Assembly (NCBI GenBank): GCA_014905825.1
Contig: JACGCN010000048.1
Coordinates: 186,001 to 250,000, forward strand
DNA from: Lyophyllum atratum
Taxonomy: Eukaryota > Basidiomycota > Agaricomycetes > Agaricales > Lyophyllaceae
Direction of reading: 5' to 3'
DNA length: 64,000 nucleotides
Part shown: piece after piece, positions 1 through 12,293 of the stretch
How the letters are laid out: every line of letters begins with the position of its first letter
Numbering within the stretch: position 1 is the stretch's first letter
Notes under the pieces: generated by a model
The model's database searches: none
Seen by the model: the letters and a program-made list of their open reading frames with translations, nothing else
What the model was told of the DNA's origin: nothing
Made by a program: the position numbers and the translations under genes

Positions 1-24
1 GAACCTCAGATTCTCGTGCAAAAC

Positions 25-1508
25 CTAGCCTCGCTTAGTCTTCCATGTCCCCCCAAGGCCTACTCCGAAGTTGCCGAAAGCACCAGCTCCGGTGGGGCCT
101 CCGCTGGCCGAAACATCAGTTGGACTGATCGCAGACCCAGGAGGGCCGTTGCCACCGAAGGACTTGGTGTGGCCATGTCCGCCAGCACTTGGGGGAGCGC
201 CGCCGGCTTGGAAGGACGAGCGGTATGAAGTAGTGGGTACAGTTTGTATAGAGAGGAACTTGTTGGCCATGGGTCGGTCATCCGTGTTGTACTGTTCCGC
301 ATACATTAGGGTTCCAGATCCAACCGACAGATGTAAGGACGCATACCTGGAACTCGAGACCAATACCATCCGCCTCAGATACGTCCAAAAGTTTGATAAG
401 CTTCTTCCCAATGGCATTCAACTTCTCCACCTCGTCCTTGCTGCGCGTCCACACCTGGATCCGGTCAACCTTGCTCCGCAGACTGACAACGGCTCCACAG
501 ATCTCATCACCCTCCTCCAACTCCTCGCCCACCAAAGCCATCGCAAGCCAGCTCCAGCACCGGTCAAGCAATGTCGGGTTGTTCTTCATCGTAAGGACCC
601 ACTTGCCGCCGTTCGCGTTCGCCTCATCCTCCCACATAGGCTTTATGCCAGACTTGAAAAGATGGTAGTTGGAGTTGCGTTCGAGCTTGGAAGGCGGCTT
701 TAGCCAGTTGAAGTACCGGCAGAACTCCTCGACAGTGTTGAAATCACCGATGACAGTCAGGCCGGCTTCGTAGTCGGTGGATTCAGGGGCTTGTGCATTG
801 AACGAAGTGTCGGGGACGGTAGCAGTCGCGGGAGTAAAAGGAAATTTGGCTTTGGTATCGTGGTATATGGTCCTGTGGGCACGTAGATTAGTACACATAT
901 GGATAAGATAACGCGGCAAAGAGGGTCCCCAAAGCACAGTCTACTCACCAGGTATATTGCAGAGGATGCTCAGGCGCCTTCATAGGGAATCCTGGAGTCT
1001 TTGGATCCTCAATCATTTCGGGCTCAGGCGGTTTAGCAGTTCCATCGATACTGAGCGCCCGTGTCTTCGCCAGGCGCGCAGTAATAGCATCGAGACTGGG
1101 GATGTTCTTGTATCCGACCTTCACTTTCCGTTTCTCGGGAAGGATGGGTTCTTGGCTAAGCTTCTCAACCCTTTCCGTTGTCAATGCATCACCCCCAGCC
1201 TCACTGACCCCCGACTCGGATTGCGGTGGAGATGTTGAAAGAGTAGAGGGCGAAGTAGAGCGAGTGGAAGGAGCGTTGACTGCGATCGAATCATTCGTAG
1301 ATGCGACTGTCGAGAGAGATGCATTGGAGCCCGTTCGTAATGCAAAAGCGGCGAGACGAGGCCGTGGCGCGGAGGTTGTGGAGTTGTTCGTCGGGGGCGA
1401 TGGGGCGTTGAGGTTGATACGAGCAGCGAGCTGATTCAGGGATGGCAGGCGGCCAGCACCAGGCGGCTTTGGAGGGACTTCAACAGACTGGGATGTGGAA
1501 GAGCTCAT
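25..1508 (-). CDS. eIF4E-family cap-binding protein, class II (4EHP)-like
   Basis: Translation initiation factor 4E family protein that binds the mRNA 5' cap. Three exons (1508-949, 872-347, 291-25) give an in-frame 450-aa protein. The junctions restore HPLQYTW/TIYHDTK and EFQ/YNTDDRP. The first ~185 residues are low-complexity Ser/Pro/Thr-rich; the cap-binding core follows (KPPSKLERNSNYHLFKSGIKPMWED split over exon 2, then CGAVVSLR and IWTR) and ends in a Gly-rich tail. PMWED supplies the second cap-stacking Trp. The first, Trp-56 of mammalian eIF4E, aligns with Tyr in STDYEAG, which is a class II trait. I chose MSSSTSQ rather than the Met 28 codons upstream because the upstream residues look like read-through of 5' leader. 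A repressor-type 4EHP and an ordinary fungal eIF4E isoform both remain possible. Confidence 0.9.
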
Positions 1509-2077
1509 TGTGGTTGGTGGAAGAGAGACGACCAACAACGATTGTGACGATGGATTCGGCCAAACACTGCCATCTCTGCGGCATCTCATCATTCATCGCT
1601 TTGCTTCTTCGGCGCTCCCCTCTGCCCGACGCTGTCTGATGTCTCCCAGATGGAATTACCTTGATTCTAATCCAGTGTGGGCCTTGTCCTTCGGTCACAG
1701 TCTTTGTGAATTGGCAAGGTTTGCTGATTAGATGGGTGCTACCTACAGTAGCGTTATCTTGGAAACGCAACCTGCAGTTGTTACGATCGTCTATCGATGC
1801 ATATATCAGTTGTGCCTCTGTCTCCTCCAAGATAATTCTGGTCTAACTACGAGAGACTAGATACTAAAGTGATAGGTTTCCGCAGGATCTTATCAGGAAA
1901 TTCACAGATAAGGGACATCTGATCGCTATTGCGCAAAGGCGTCAATTACTTGGATGCTCAAGATCGGAGTTGTCCTTGGGATTCTTCTCCTCCTATATGA
2001 AGCTCCAAATTTGAACCGGTCACCCCATAAGTATGTTCGTTCCATAGCCATTTGATTTATAGATGTGAGGTACAAAC
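1509..2077. other. intergenic, eIF4E upstream region
   Basis: This holds the 5' leader and promoter side of the eIF4E gene. No convincing coding or RNA feature was seen. Confidence 0.4.
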
Positions 2078-2473
2078 TTATCTGACAAAGAAGCGAACAT
2101 TCAAACCGTCCGCACGCAACTTTTTCAAGTTTTGAATATCCAGATGATACTCTAGATTTCTCGGAGTGCCGAAGGTTTGAAATCGGCCAATATCACCGAT
2201 TTCAACATGGACCGCCTTCAGGCGCGCAACGCCCGACTGGGACGCCGCAGCGCCGAGACGTGCTGTAATCATTCCTGAGAAGACTCCATCACCTGAGGCG
2301 ACCACGCGCAACCTGAGCACTTGGAGCTTGGGGCAGAGGAACGATGTTTCATCGGAGGGGCGATTGCCACCGAGTGCGAGAACAATATTGTCGGTAAGCC
2401 TGGAGCGCATGGAACGCTCGTCATCGACGTCGAGGACAGTCGACGACTTCAGAGAATGAAGGAGATGAATCAT
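2078..2473 (-). pseudogene. F-box/LRR-like C-terminal fragment
   Basis: A 131-codon open frame resembles the C-terminal half of Agaricomycete F-box/LRR proteins: an acidic DVDDERS segment, then LTDNIVLAL, then FLCPKLQVLRLRV followed by SGMITARL. This LxxNxxLAL - LCPKLxxLxL layout is typical of those families. No F-box or other N-terminal exon could be joined to it upstream on the same strand, so it is probably a remnant. Identification is by pattern memory only. Confidence 0.35.
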
Positions 2474-5400
2474 CTTTCTTTCGATGAATGGGATACTCTC
2501 AAGTGTCAGCTAAACGGCGGAGAGGAGCGTATAATCTTACCAACGAAGGTGCCCTTTTCCAACCAGAGCGGCGAAGTTCGCCGGGCATTATCCGGGGCAG
2601 AACGTCTACTACTACTGGTGAATCTACTTACATGTATACAGCGTGGCCTCTGCTGCGCCAATGGAGTTCCGCATCGCTATTGCACCATAGGAACGTATCC
2701 CGTCAGAGATTCTTGAAGTGATTTTTCGTCCTATGCGCTTCGGAACGGCCCGTCGAATTCCGCCTCAATCCTCCGGGTTTCTTGGGTGTCCATGACTCCA
2801 TCCTAATATGTTTGGGAGACTCGAACCGATCGTTGGAGGAACGTCGTTTCTGGAGCTGTACTGAGGCCTGCCAGTATCGCAGAGTCGTCGATTGTTGCCT
2901 TCTCCGATGAGATTCTACTTCCCGCGGAACCAGTGGTCGTTCATAACCTCCTGTATCAACAATCCACACTTCTTCACGCAGGTAGTCAATGACTTGATTC
3001 TCCTTGACTTCCCGCGCTTGGAAGGGCTTTCCTGCGAAGTTTCTCATCGATGCGTACTTGATGCTGTTGGCAAACAGCTGGATCATTTGCCTCTATCGAC
3101 TCACTGGCATACATTTATGTCGTACAGCTAGAGTCGGCATTTCCAAGCATCCCTATCTTCGTCAAGGCCAGAGCCCGCGAAGTTCGTCATTTCTATGCCG
3201 CTCGAGAGGGAAACGGATATCGGTTTTACAACTCTGACGCGCTTGGACATCCTTCGGGAGGTTCAAATTTGTCGGCTTTTAGACCTTGCATTCTATACTC
3301 ACAGGATGTTTTCTTGTGCCGAGGTCACCAGCGTGATACAGCAGTCACGGTACTCTCTTATAACCTTCCTTAAGACGAGGCATTCGGCTCTGAGCGGCAT
3401 GGTTATATGGCCTTCGGCAACGTCTTCGCACTCGTGCCTTTAGTGACGGAGCTAATAACACCGCTGCTGCTATTTCACGAGTTTACTCTGCAATGCGCAC
3501 GGTATAGCATGCGAAACATTTCGTCGTCGCCTCAAGGCATTACATCGTTGTGTAACTTTATAGCTTTTCTGGACTTGCTGGATGCTTGGATGACAGGTGG
3601 TACGCAAATCCCTCGGACGACTGTAACGCCCTTCCCAGAGGTTTGACAGCGTGTGATGGGCAAAGGTGAAAACTCTCCCTCGTCTAACGCATAAATGACA
3701 TCAGAAAAGGATACGGCGGTAAGTCTATGATGAAGTTGGCACCACCTGAGGGCATACCTAGTTGACTGGTGAGCAAGTGTCCGGTAGGCGATATCCAAAT
3801 ATAGAGGTATTGTTTATGGGTCTCCTGACAGGCACCAGATTACGATTGATCTTCGGACAATTCAAGACCATTTGTATCTATTCTGGTCCTGCTGAATTTT
3901 ATGGTTGTAGGAACAGGCTTTTTTATCTGCGCTCACGCGAAATTGGCTGTGTTTCCCAGTTCCAGCACCACGGTCAAAGAAATTCCCGTGGTTGCGGCAT
4001 GTATTTCTCAAGTCCTTCTCTCCTTTTCAGTACCGCAGGTGAACCTTTCTGAACAAACCTTCATAGATCGAGCAAGATATATTTTATTTTGAGATCTATG
4101 TACCCGACTCCAACACGATTATGCTCTCTAAGCTCAGCAACGAAGCCTTCGGGAATGGTTCGAATTCGAGGCAGGTATCACCAACAGTGACATCGTCTCT
4201 AAACGAGAGCAACAGCGCGCTCCGCGCGCATCGTCCGATGAGGAACATCAACTGTCTGGTTTATATTTGGAGAATGCGCGATTTCTAGCCAGATGCGAAA
4301 CTTTTTTGCTACACCGTTAGGCGCCTTCCACACCGCGATCGCACCTCGTATCCCACCAGATATCCTCAGCTAGATCTTCAGGATCGATCCGAATCCTACG
4401 TCAGTTTTCTGCTTTATCGGGGGTGTTCACCCAAGCCGATGCAGAAGCGTGACGTTTAAGGAGCGTCAAAAATCCGAGGAGTATCGAAGTTCCATGCCAT
4501 GATGGCTTGGAAGTCCCACCCTCGATTGTAGCATGTGCGAAGAAAATAATTCCTGTCTTCAACACCGTACGGATGTTCGCATGGCCTTTCAGGAGAGATT
4601 GGAGCATCGGATGAAGGGTGGGACTCAGCCCTCTTCTTTTCACCTTCCCAGAGGTGGTGTGGTCGAAGAAGAAAAGGCCGCCGCCGTCAATGTGACATCA
4701 AGGAGAAAGATGGCAGTGATTTTGCCTTGGGGCTGGAAATGACGGGGCGGTGGTGGGAGGACTTTTTGGTCTGTGGATTGCCAGTTCTGTCGCCTTCCAC
4801 TATACCTCGTTTACAACGTATATGAATCGTTTCCTGTTTTCCCATCGGTTGAGTACATCTGCGCCACCGAAAAGACATACGTCTCGGCGTACTCGGAACA
4901 CCTTACGTGGGATACTATTTGAATATCAGGGAGGCAGACTAATAAGAAGTTGTCAAGCAGCGAAACTAGTCCATGCAAAACAAGCAAGGATTAGGTTAGC
5001 TGTATTGGACTTCGCACACGGACAAAGTTAACGGCGGAGTGTGACATTGCGCGGTGACTTGACCCAAGGGCGGGACATCACTTCTGATATCAGATTTATA
5101 CGAAGCCGTGCAGAGTGGCAAGAAGGTTTGACAACGAATCACTCCAAGCATATCCGGGGTTTGCAAGATGATTAGCAAACGCTGAAGGAGACAAGCAAGG
5201 ACTCGGGAACAGAGCTCGAGCCGGTGTAAGCGAAATCACAGTCACCGCGTAACCGTAGGTATCTGCTTCCAAGGACCTCCCCAATGGTTAACTGGCGGTC
5301 GAAAAGCGAGCCTGCCTCACGAGCGAGGGCAGAAAAACCACACAAGGATCTACAGTGAGTGGGCGTGGATTCAGGCCCACGTTGTCCGGTACGACCACGC

Positions 5401-6149
5401 CCCGAGACTGATGACCGCAATTAGAAGTAGATGTCCAAGTAAACCCCGTTTGTCACTGTCGCGGAGGCACAATTCGCTGCGCAGCAAGGTAACAGGGGGT
5501 TGGTGTGGGGTGACACTTGTGCCCTAAGCCGCTAAGGGACAATGGTATTCCGTGGAAAGTTCCATATAGACATATCTTCCCTCGGTCAAGGCCGCGGCAC
5601 GGTAGACATGATCGCGGCATGAGCTGCAGGATGTCAGATGATACGTCCGATGGAAACGACGAAGGACTGAGTCGAGTATACGGACCAGGATAGAAGGGAG
5701 GGGCGCGAGGGTCGTACAGACCGATATCTGAGGTTGGGGCGGTGTAAAAACTATAGAAGCTGGATTATGGAGATGAGATCCGTCATGATGTAACGATTGG
5801 GGGTGTGGTCGGGAGAAGGAGTGTCGCGGGATCAAGTTGGAGTGGGAACGGCAGCAGCTGTTGGTCAACAATGTATGAAACTGATCGACACAGTGAGAAC
5901 AGATGGCCCATTCAGCGTGTGGACAAGGGCGTGGCCGTAAGGCGATCTACACGGAGGACCTACTGACTTTACGGCGGGATGGTCGGCATATATGGGTGGG
6001 CCAATAGGGTCGGCGATCGGGCGGCATTTGTGCTTGTTATGGATGTTCGGCACCCACGATGCCGAGATTCTGGTTGGAAAGCTTGGACTGGTCGGCCCAT
6101 TAACTAGCCAGCAAACCCCCAGCTACGACCACCCAGCATCTTCCGAGCT
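2474..6149. other. gene-poor region with degraded coding traces
   Basis: No intact gene can be built here. On the + strand near 2688-2726 the frame reads ERIPSEILEVIF, which resembles the start of an F-box (xLPxEILxxIF), but stops follow within ~30 codons and the rest drifts between frames up to ~3650. Short open frames on both strands between 4.1 and 5.9 kb have no recognisable motif. The last few hundred bases are the promoter side of the MADS gene. Confidence 0.35.
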
Positions 6150-8069
6150 ATGGGCAGAAGAAAAATTGAGATACAGCCCATTACTGTAAGTTTGCTACTC
6201 ATATCTTCGTTATCAGCCATCTCCTAGCTATCCCCGAGTCACTTCCTGAGGTAGTCCCGTTTTTTCACGGCGCCCAGTGGCCAATAATACCCCTCTTTTG
6301 ACCGTTTTGAAGCTCTTCGCTTGCTGAAACCTCTTATACTTAGCACGAACGCAATCGCTCGGTCACCTTTTTAAAGGTCCGTCTCGCCTGGTTTAACTCA
6401 AGTTTTTTGCTATTTTTGACTGCAATGTCTTGGCACTCGTCCTGACTGTTTATAATTATATTTCAACCCTTCAGCGCAAGAATGGGCTCTTCAAAAAGGC
6501 ATATGAGCTTGGTGTGCTCTGTTCTGTCGACGTAGCGGTCATTGTCTTTGGTAGGCCCCTTCCCTCTCCCTTACGATGCCAGTGCCAAGTCCTCCCGACA
6601 TGTGCTCCTCCCTGACCTTTGTTCTATTTTTATCTCGACAGAAGAGAGGCCAGGCCATCATCTGAAGCTCTACCAATATGGTTCCTCTGATATTCACGAC
6701 ATCATCCAGCGACACCTTCATGTATGCTCCATAAAGCTTATCGTTGATCTCGCAACTAACAGACATTCCTTGCCAGCACGATGGAGAAAAGGATACGCGT
6801 GGGCCCTCCGACTTCTCGGGTAACGCCTCAGGGACAAAGATCGACGACGCAGGGGAGGCTGAGGAGGACGATGTTGACGAAGACGTCGACGATGTTCTGC
6901 CTCCTATCCGGGGTTCGAAGCGCAGGGGCGACGGTCACTTGAAGCAGACCAACGACAATACTATGACCACCGATGTGAGTCCTGTCTTCTTCATCATTCT
7001 TCATGAACCGACCAGATCCGTAATCCAGCTTGATTACGCGCCTGCTCGGATGTCGCTGTCTCACCCTCAGCACGCTCCACGTCAACTGCCCCAGTCCATG
7101 TCCATACCGCACCAGCAACACCAGCACCCCATGTCGAGCGACCGCCTTGGGCCGATGCATCATCACCAAAGTAACAAGAAGCCACGCCTTGGCCTAGCAC
7201 CGGGTTCCGGGCTCGCGCACTCCCGCTCCTCCTCAGACGACGCTATGCCCAGCTCTGGCAGTCCTGTTAGCGGTAGTCGCAGCGGGCGGTACCGTGACCT
7301 TCACACAACGGATGCCCTTGGACGGAACTTCGCAGTCTCCTCATACATACCGCACCACACCTCCCAGTCTGCACATCCTCACCCACACGCGACCAATTCG
7401 GCCTCTCACCAGCATCATCGTCAACACCCTCAATATACGCCCTTCTTCCCTTCGTCTGGCCCAGGAGGCTACGGCCAGGGCGGCGCCACCCCACCTCCGC
7501 CCAACTTCATCCCATTACAGTCTCAATCCGATTTCACGTCCTCTGCTCGTGCCCGGAGCGCCAGCAGCAGTAGCAGCGGTGTTCTTCCCCAACGCAATGT
7601 CTATTCCTATGGAGGCGATGGTGGCCCTGGTGGTGGTGGTGGCGGTGGCGGGGCAGGGGGTGGTGGCGGAGGGGCCGGGCCAGGCGCCAGCGGCGATCTA
7701 TTCGCCGCGTTCTTAGATGCAGAACAGCAAGCGCGCGCAGGAATGCCCCGCCGTAACACTGCATCTGCTGTCGGCGGAGGTGGGCCGGGGGCGTTTGGGC
7801 TGGACTGGCCAGTACATGTGCCGCCTGCCGCCACCACAACTGGACCAGGCGGTGGCGGTGATCCGTCTTCGAAACCTGGTTCACAGACCAGCAGCGAGCT
7901 GGGTGGGGAACGCGAAAGGGACGGAGCATCCGCAGGATCGGCTGTTAGTGCTGGGAATGGAAATGGAAACGGTAGTGGTAATGGTGGCCCAGGCGGCGGT
8001 GGAGGCAATGGCGCTGACTGGCTTGACTTCTTGTCTGGAGCAACATCCAACGGTGCAGCCCCAGGGTGA
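6150..8069 (+). CDS. MADS-box transcription factor, MEF2/RLM1 type
   Basis: DNA-binding nuclear factor; fungal RLM1-type MADS proteins act below the cell-wall-integrity MAP kinase. Exons 6150-6185, 6344-6376, 6475-6550, 6642-6721 and 6777-8069 close in frame to 505 aa. The four short exons assemble the MADS box: [48 protein letters not shown], then [13 protein letters not shown]. The MGRRKI-x-I start and the run into the MEF2-like extension mark the MEF2 rather than the SRF class. The long last exon is low complexity: His/Gln/Pro-rich, then Gly-rich around 7610-7700, then Gly/Asn-rich. A 54-nt in-frame stretch (6975-7028) with GT/AG ends could be an extra intron, giving 487 aa. Confidence 0.92.
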
Positions 8070-8302
8070 CAAGTTGCCCGCCAGAATGTGAAAGAATGGT
8101 TAGCGTGTTTATTTCATGAGAGAACTTGCCTTCGCTAAATCCGGTTACAGCTTTTTCTAGTGTATATTATAATTTGCTTTGCTGCACCCCTTTTGTAGCG
8201 TACAGAATTTGGGTAGGGGTACGATGGTAGCGAGGCGGATGTGACGAACTCTGTAGTCAATAGCTTCCTGTGTACGACACATGCTAAAATGGCCAATCCA
8301 AG

Positions 8303-8331
8303 GTACATAACCTAGCGGCAGCCTCAGGGAA
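8303..8331 (+). repeat. 29-bp direct repeat, copy 1
   Basis: Begins GTACATAACCTAGCGGCAGC and continues CTCAGGGAA; 28 of 29 bases match copy 2 at 9077-9105. A GCTG spacer and a second GGAATGCAT follow here, whereas TGCAT follows directly in copy 2. Confidence 0.8.
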
Positions 8332-9076
8332 GCTGGGAATGCATTGGAGAGAAGCAGACCACGTGCACCACAGTTAACCTTCAAGTTCCACTTCTCATGT
8401 CAATACCACGATATCGCTGGCGGGACTCGAGCCTCCCCTGGGGCATGCATACCCGAACCCACCATCGTGTTTTCTTACCTGCCCAATTCCTCAATTTGGG
8501 TTGATTTCGGCATAACAAGCTGCGTACAACTTGTTCAACTGATCACGAACCATAAGGCTCTCGGTACTTATGCGACTTTGAGGTCTGTTTCTTCCTATAT
8601 CTAGAGCAGTACATCTTGCATCTCAGTTGATATTGTTATGGTATTCTATCAATCGACATTCAGCCTCAACATGGCCGAGAAGCCGATATGTTATTCGACT
8701 CTGAACTCCAAGCAGCTGTAGCATGTGCTGCTGCAGGTTCCGTTTTCGCGTCCATCCTCGAGATGTGGTGGACAGCTATGCTATGTGCATTCCTTCCGTC
8801 AGTCCGACGCACCGTAGGCCGTGCAACATCGAGTTGAATTCTGGACTAATATTCTGGCAAGGTGTTCCCTTTCCGATGAAGCTTACACCTAGTCGCACCA
8901 TAAACTATTTCTTCTACTAACGATACAAATTTCCACGAGTCAGGAATGTCAATCCAATAGGATATCATGACACGTCGCGAATCCTGGGATTTTTCGCGGT
9001 CGATATCATACCACCAAAACTAGGACATCAAGGGGCTGGAGCCTGGGAAGACGACCGTACCTATTTGTGGAGGCAA

Positions 9077-9105
9077 GTACATAACCTAGCGGCAGCCTCG
9101 GGGAA
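9077..9105 (+). repeat. 29-bp direct repeat, copy 2
   Basis: Second copy, 774 bp downstream of the first, with one substitution (CTCG for CTCA). Confidence 0.8.
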
Positions 9106-10071
9106 TGCATCAGAGGCGATCGCTCATCCCGCGCTGGGATCATTCACGCCTCCATCATCATCTCCACATCTTATGGCCTTCCAGGACTCAGACTGGGTTC
9201 TATTTGATGGGCGCCAGAAGGTTGAATAGGAACATGGACGGGATGGTGAATTTGTCTCGAGGTCTGTATGGTATGAAGGACTTGCCTTCCCAGGCGTGCG
9301 CGGTGCCACACGGTGCGATGTGGCGTGAACGATACGGGCTCCACGGCAACCAAGGACATCTTCGTTGACTTATACATTTTCAGAATCCAATCCGATGCAT
9401 CGCTACCTATCGATACGCTGAATCAGCCAGTCGCCCGATTGATCATCCGAAACTGACCCGAAGAGCAGCCTCCGATTTTGCCACCGCTGCTGGTGGCCTG
9501 GCGTCTATCACGGATGTCATTTAAGATGTTTCCTAATTCTCTCCTCGTCTCCTCAGCCGGTCGAGCTGGGTATCAAGAACCTATCAAGGATCTCGAAGCT
9601 TTGCTGTAGGAGTCTCGTAGGTAGACCCAATCGTGAGTGTTGACTTCACCATACGTTATCAATGTGCTGATAGCAGGCACTACAAAAATAGCTTGTACCC
9701 CACTCCAAACATGATACGAGATAGATATACCGAAATCTTATGCAAACAAGTACAAGGCTTATCGATAACATCAAGTCCGCTCCAATGTTCTTCTGCTCCA
9801 GCGCAGATTCCGACATTGCTTCTCATCATCATGATCATTTTTATGATCGAGCACTGCCGGGAACTTAGTTGTTCACAAAGCTCACTGTTTTTCTTTCGAG
9901 ATGCATCCTCAGTTGATGCTGAACTCTATGTCCATCATCATTGTCACTTTATGATGCTTCGGCACTGTTTTGTGTTGGTAGCGATTTCGTTTCTCGGGAA
10001 GTGCCAAAAGGAGTTTATATACACAAGTATAGCAGAGAGCGTCCAGTGTGTCCCTCTTTCACGAATTCCTG

Positions 10072-12088
10072 ATGACTGCGCAGGATACAAGATTCGGGGC
10101 GACCTTCGTCGCAGATCTCATTGCTGTTCTGTGAGTCATCTCATGGCTTGTGCCTTTCCGGTGCCCGCTGCTCAAAAACGTTTCCCGAAGTCTATTTGGT
10201 ATTGCGACGGTACAGACGTATATTTATCTTAGGGTGAATCAGAGGATCCCATATGTAAATAAGTTGACGGTGAGATGAACATACAGCAGTTATTTTGCTA
10301 CAATTGCTGACGCTTATGAGATAAGTAGGTTTTGTTTGTCTGGTCCGCGGTTTTATCCCAGAGTCTGACTCAGAAACGGCTGAACACCGATTTTCAATAT
10401 GTTAGGTTCTTGAATGGATTGCACACCGCAATTACGACACACGTCACTTACCACTATTTGGTGACCATGGGGGGAAACACCTTCACTCCCTTGGTGTGGA
10501 GTTATACTGTTTGTCCTCGTCTCCTCCTTGCCACACACATTTATTGACCTCCAGGTCAGGGTAGCGCCTTCCTAGAGGTAATTGGTTCCTTGTACAACTC
10601 CTGAACCATCCGACTCACCCCTTCCCTTTAGCTCTTTCTGACCAATGTGACTCAGATGTATGTAGTATACCTCCCAAGTGTTTGCCGAGTCTGACAACCG
10701 CACAGACTTTACTCCGTCCGCCTTTGGCAACGTATGTAACTGGCTCCGGATTGATATATCGCATGTACTACGCTGATCTTTCCCTCAAAACAGTCATAAA
10801 GCACACCAATTACCGCGTCATATTGTTCGTACCATTGGTATGGTGCTTTTCGCTATACCTGGGCTGATAATTCGTGGTTGATCCTTTCACTTTGGTTAGG
10901 TGGCCCTGTTTTCATTTAGCCTTGGTACGTATCGTCGTCGATTTGCTCCCCATATATTCCCACTAATTAAATATCTAGCCCTGAATATATGTTGGTGCTT
11001 TCATTACAAGCCCCCTCTGACTACTGGATATCCGGATGGCTGACTGACACCGTCTCTTTTCATAGATGTCCCATTCCAGATGTGAGTACAACATAAATCC
11101 TAATGGATTTTCCTAGTAGTAGATTTCTCTGATGTACTCTGCTTCGTAGTTCACGAGTTGAACAAATCCCCGACCTCGCTACTACTTTCAACCCTAAGGT
11201 GAGTTGCTCCATGATATTCTAGTTATGATTGAGAAGTCACTAATAGGCTTACTCTCGTCATTCAGTGGGCTGTTGAAGCGGATTTCGCCACTGCCTCTAT
11301 CATTGATTTCATGCTTTCTTTCTCTCTAATCTACTGCTTGGCCAAAGGGGGGAAGAAAGTTGATTGGTACATCAGAATAGTATCGGTCCTTTGTGCTTGA
11401 GGCTGATCTGAATTCTAGGGCAAACACAAGTGCTGTAGTACTGGCTGCGTACGCATTGAACAGCGGGATTATCGCAAGGTATTAACCTAAGGATGCTTTA
11501 TGTAGCCCTGACTCACTTCCCTTGAAGCATATTCTCTCTCGTTTGCATCGCCCTAGTGAGTATTTTAGCCATTAAACGAAGTGCATTTCTTGACGAACAT
11601 TTCTGTGCCACAGTACCCTGCTATGCCCGACAACCTCCTCTTCTTCGCGTCCAAGATTGTACTCACTGGACTCTACGTCAATTCTTTCTTAGCGATGTAA
11701 GGATGGCCTACTTGAATCATGCTGAAATTTTTGCAACTGACTTTGATGTATTCGTTTTAACAGGCTCAACGCTCGATTCTATTTCCAACGATCAGACGGT
11801 TTCGTGAATGTTACTTTGCCACACGGAAGTGTGATAATGTACGATCATGCTGCCCAACAGGCGACTCGAGCACCCCGTCAGATGCAACAAGAGAGCACCA
11901 ACAATGCCACGATCAATGAGGTGGGGCTTCCATTATTCAAGCCGAGACATGGATCGGGAGAGCTGCCAGTGAGTTCCAAGTTTCGCGGGTGTCAAATATA
12001 CCTAATGAGTATGACATCTCAGTCGGGCGGTATTCAGCTGATGGAGGTCAAGGTGACGAAGGAAGAGCTTCAGACTCAAGACTGCTAG
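10072..12088 (+). CDS. DUF6534 multi-pass membrane protein, 17 exons
   Basis: Member of a large Agaricomycete family of predicted seven-TM proteins of unknown function. My model has exons 10072-10130, 10191-10269, 10329-10342, 10406-10508, 10560-10577, 10632-10657, 10706-10731, 10794-10837, 10900-10924, 10979-10990, 11066-11081, 11150-11198, 11266-11366, 11419-11478, 11528-11555, 11614-11696 and 11764-12088. It closes exactly to 355 aa. Family hallmarks appear only after splicing: FGATFVADLIAVLLFGIAT, VLFVWFLNGLHTAITTH, TQILYSVRLWQ, then in the last third ASIIDFMLSFSLIYCLAKG and LTGLYVNSFLAMLNAR. The tail is polar and presumably cytosolic. Exons 9-11 (25, 12 and 16 nt) are the least certain. 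The role cannot be told from sequence. Confidence 0.82.
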
Positions 12089-12293
12089 CACTAACGCGGT
12101 CTGATTTCACTTACCCCTTGTCCACGCTCAAGAATGTTTGCCCGGAAAAAGTCACATCCGATAGCGGGAATAACGATACTTGATACAATGAGACACCATC
12201 TAAACTTCCAATCACAGCCGACTATTGAGTCCACCATCGATCGAGATAGTCTGGCCTAAAAGCACAGTCATGTTTAAGCATCCGACCGCTGGA

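Larger units (their letters stand above)
8070..10071. other. intergenic with a short direct repeat
   Basis: Two kilobases between the MADS gene and the DUF6534 gene. No gene could be built. The only structure seen is a 29-bp direct repeat, listed separately, and a short open stretch near 9100-9230 (+) ending in a stop, without recognisable homology. Confidence 0.4.

Noticed and set aside
71..703. 210-codon open frame on the plus strand
   Set aside because: It is antisense to the well-supported eIF4E exons and has no protein-like motif.
4150..4175. tRNA gene, because of a GGTTCGAATTC B-box-like stretch
   Set aside because: No A-box, acceptor stem or cloverleaf can be formed around it.
6975..7028. 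Definite extra intron in the MADS gene
   Set aside because: Length is a multiple of three and the frame stays open either way, so it can only be noted as possible.
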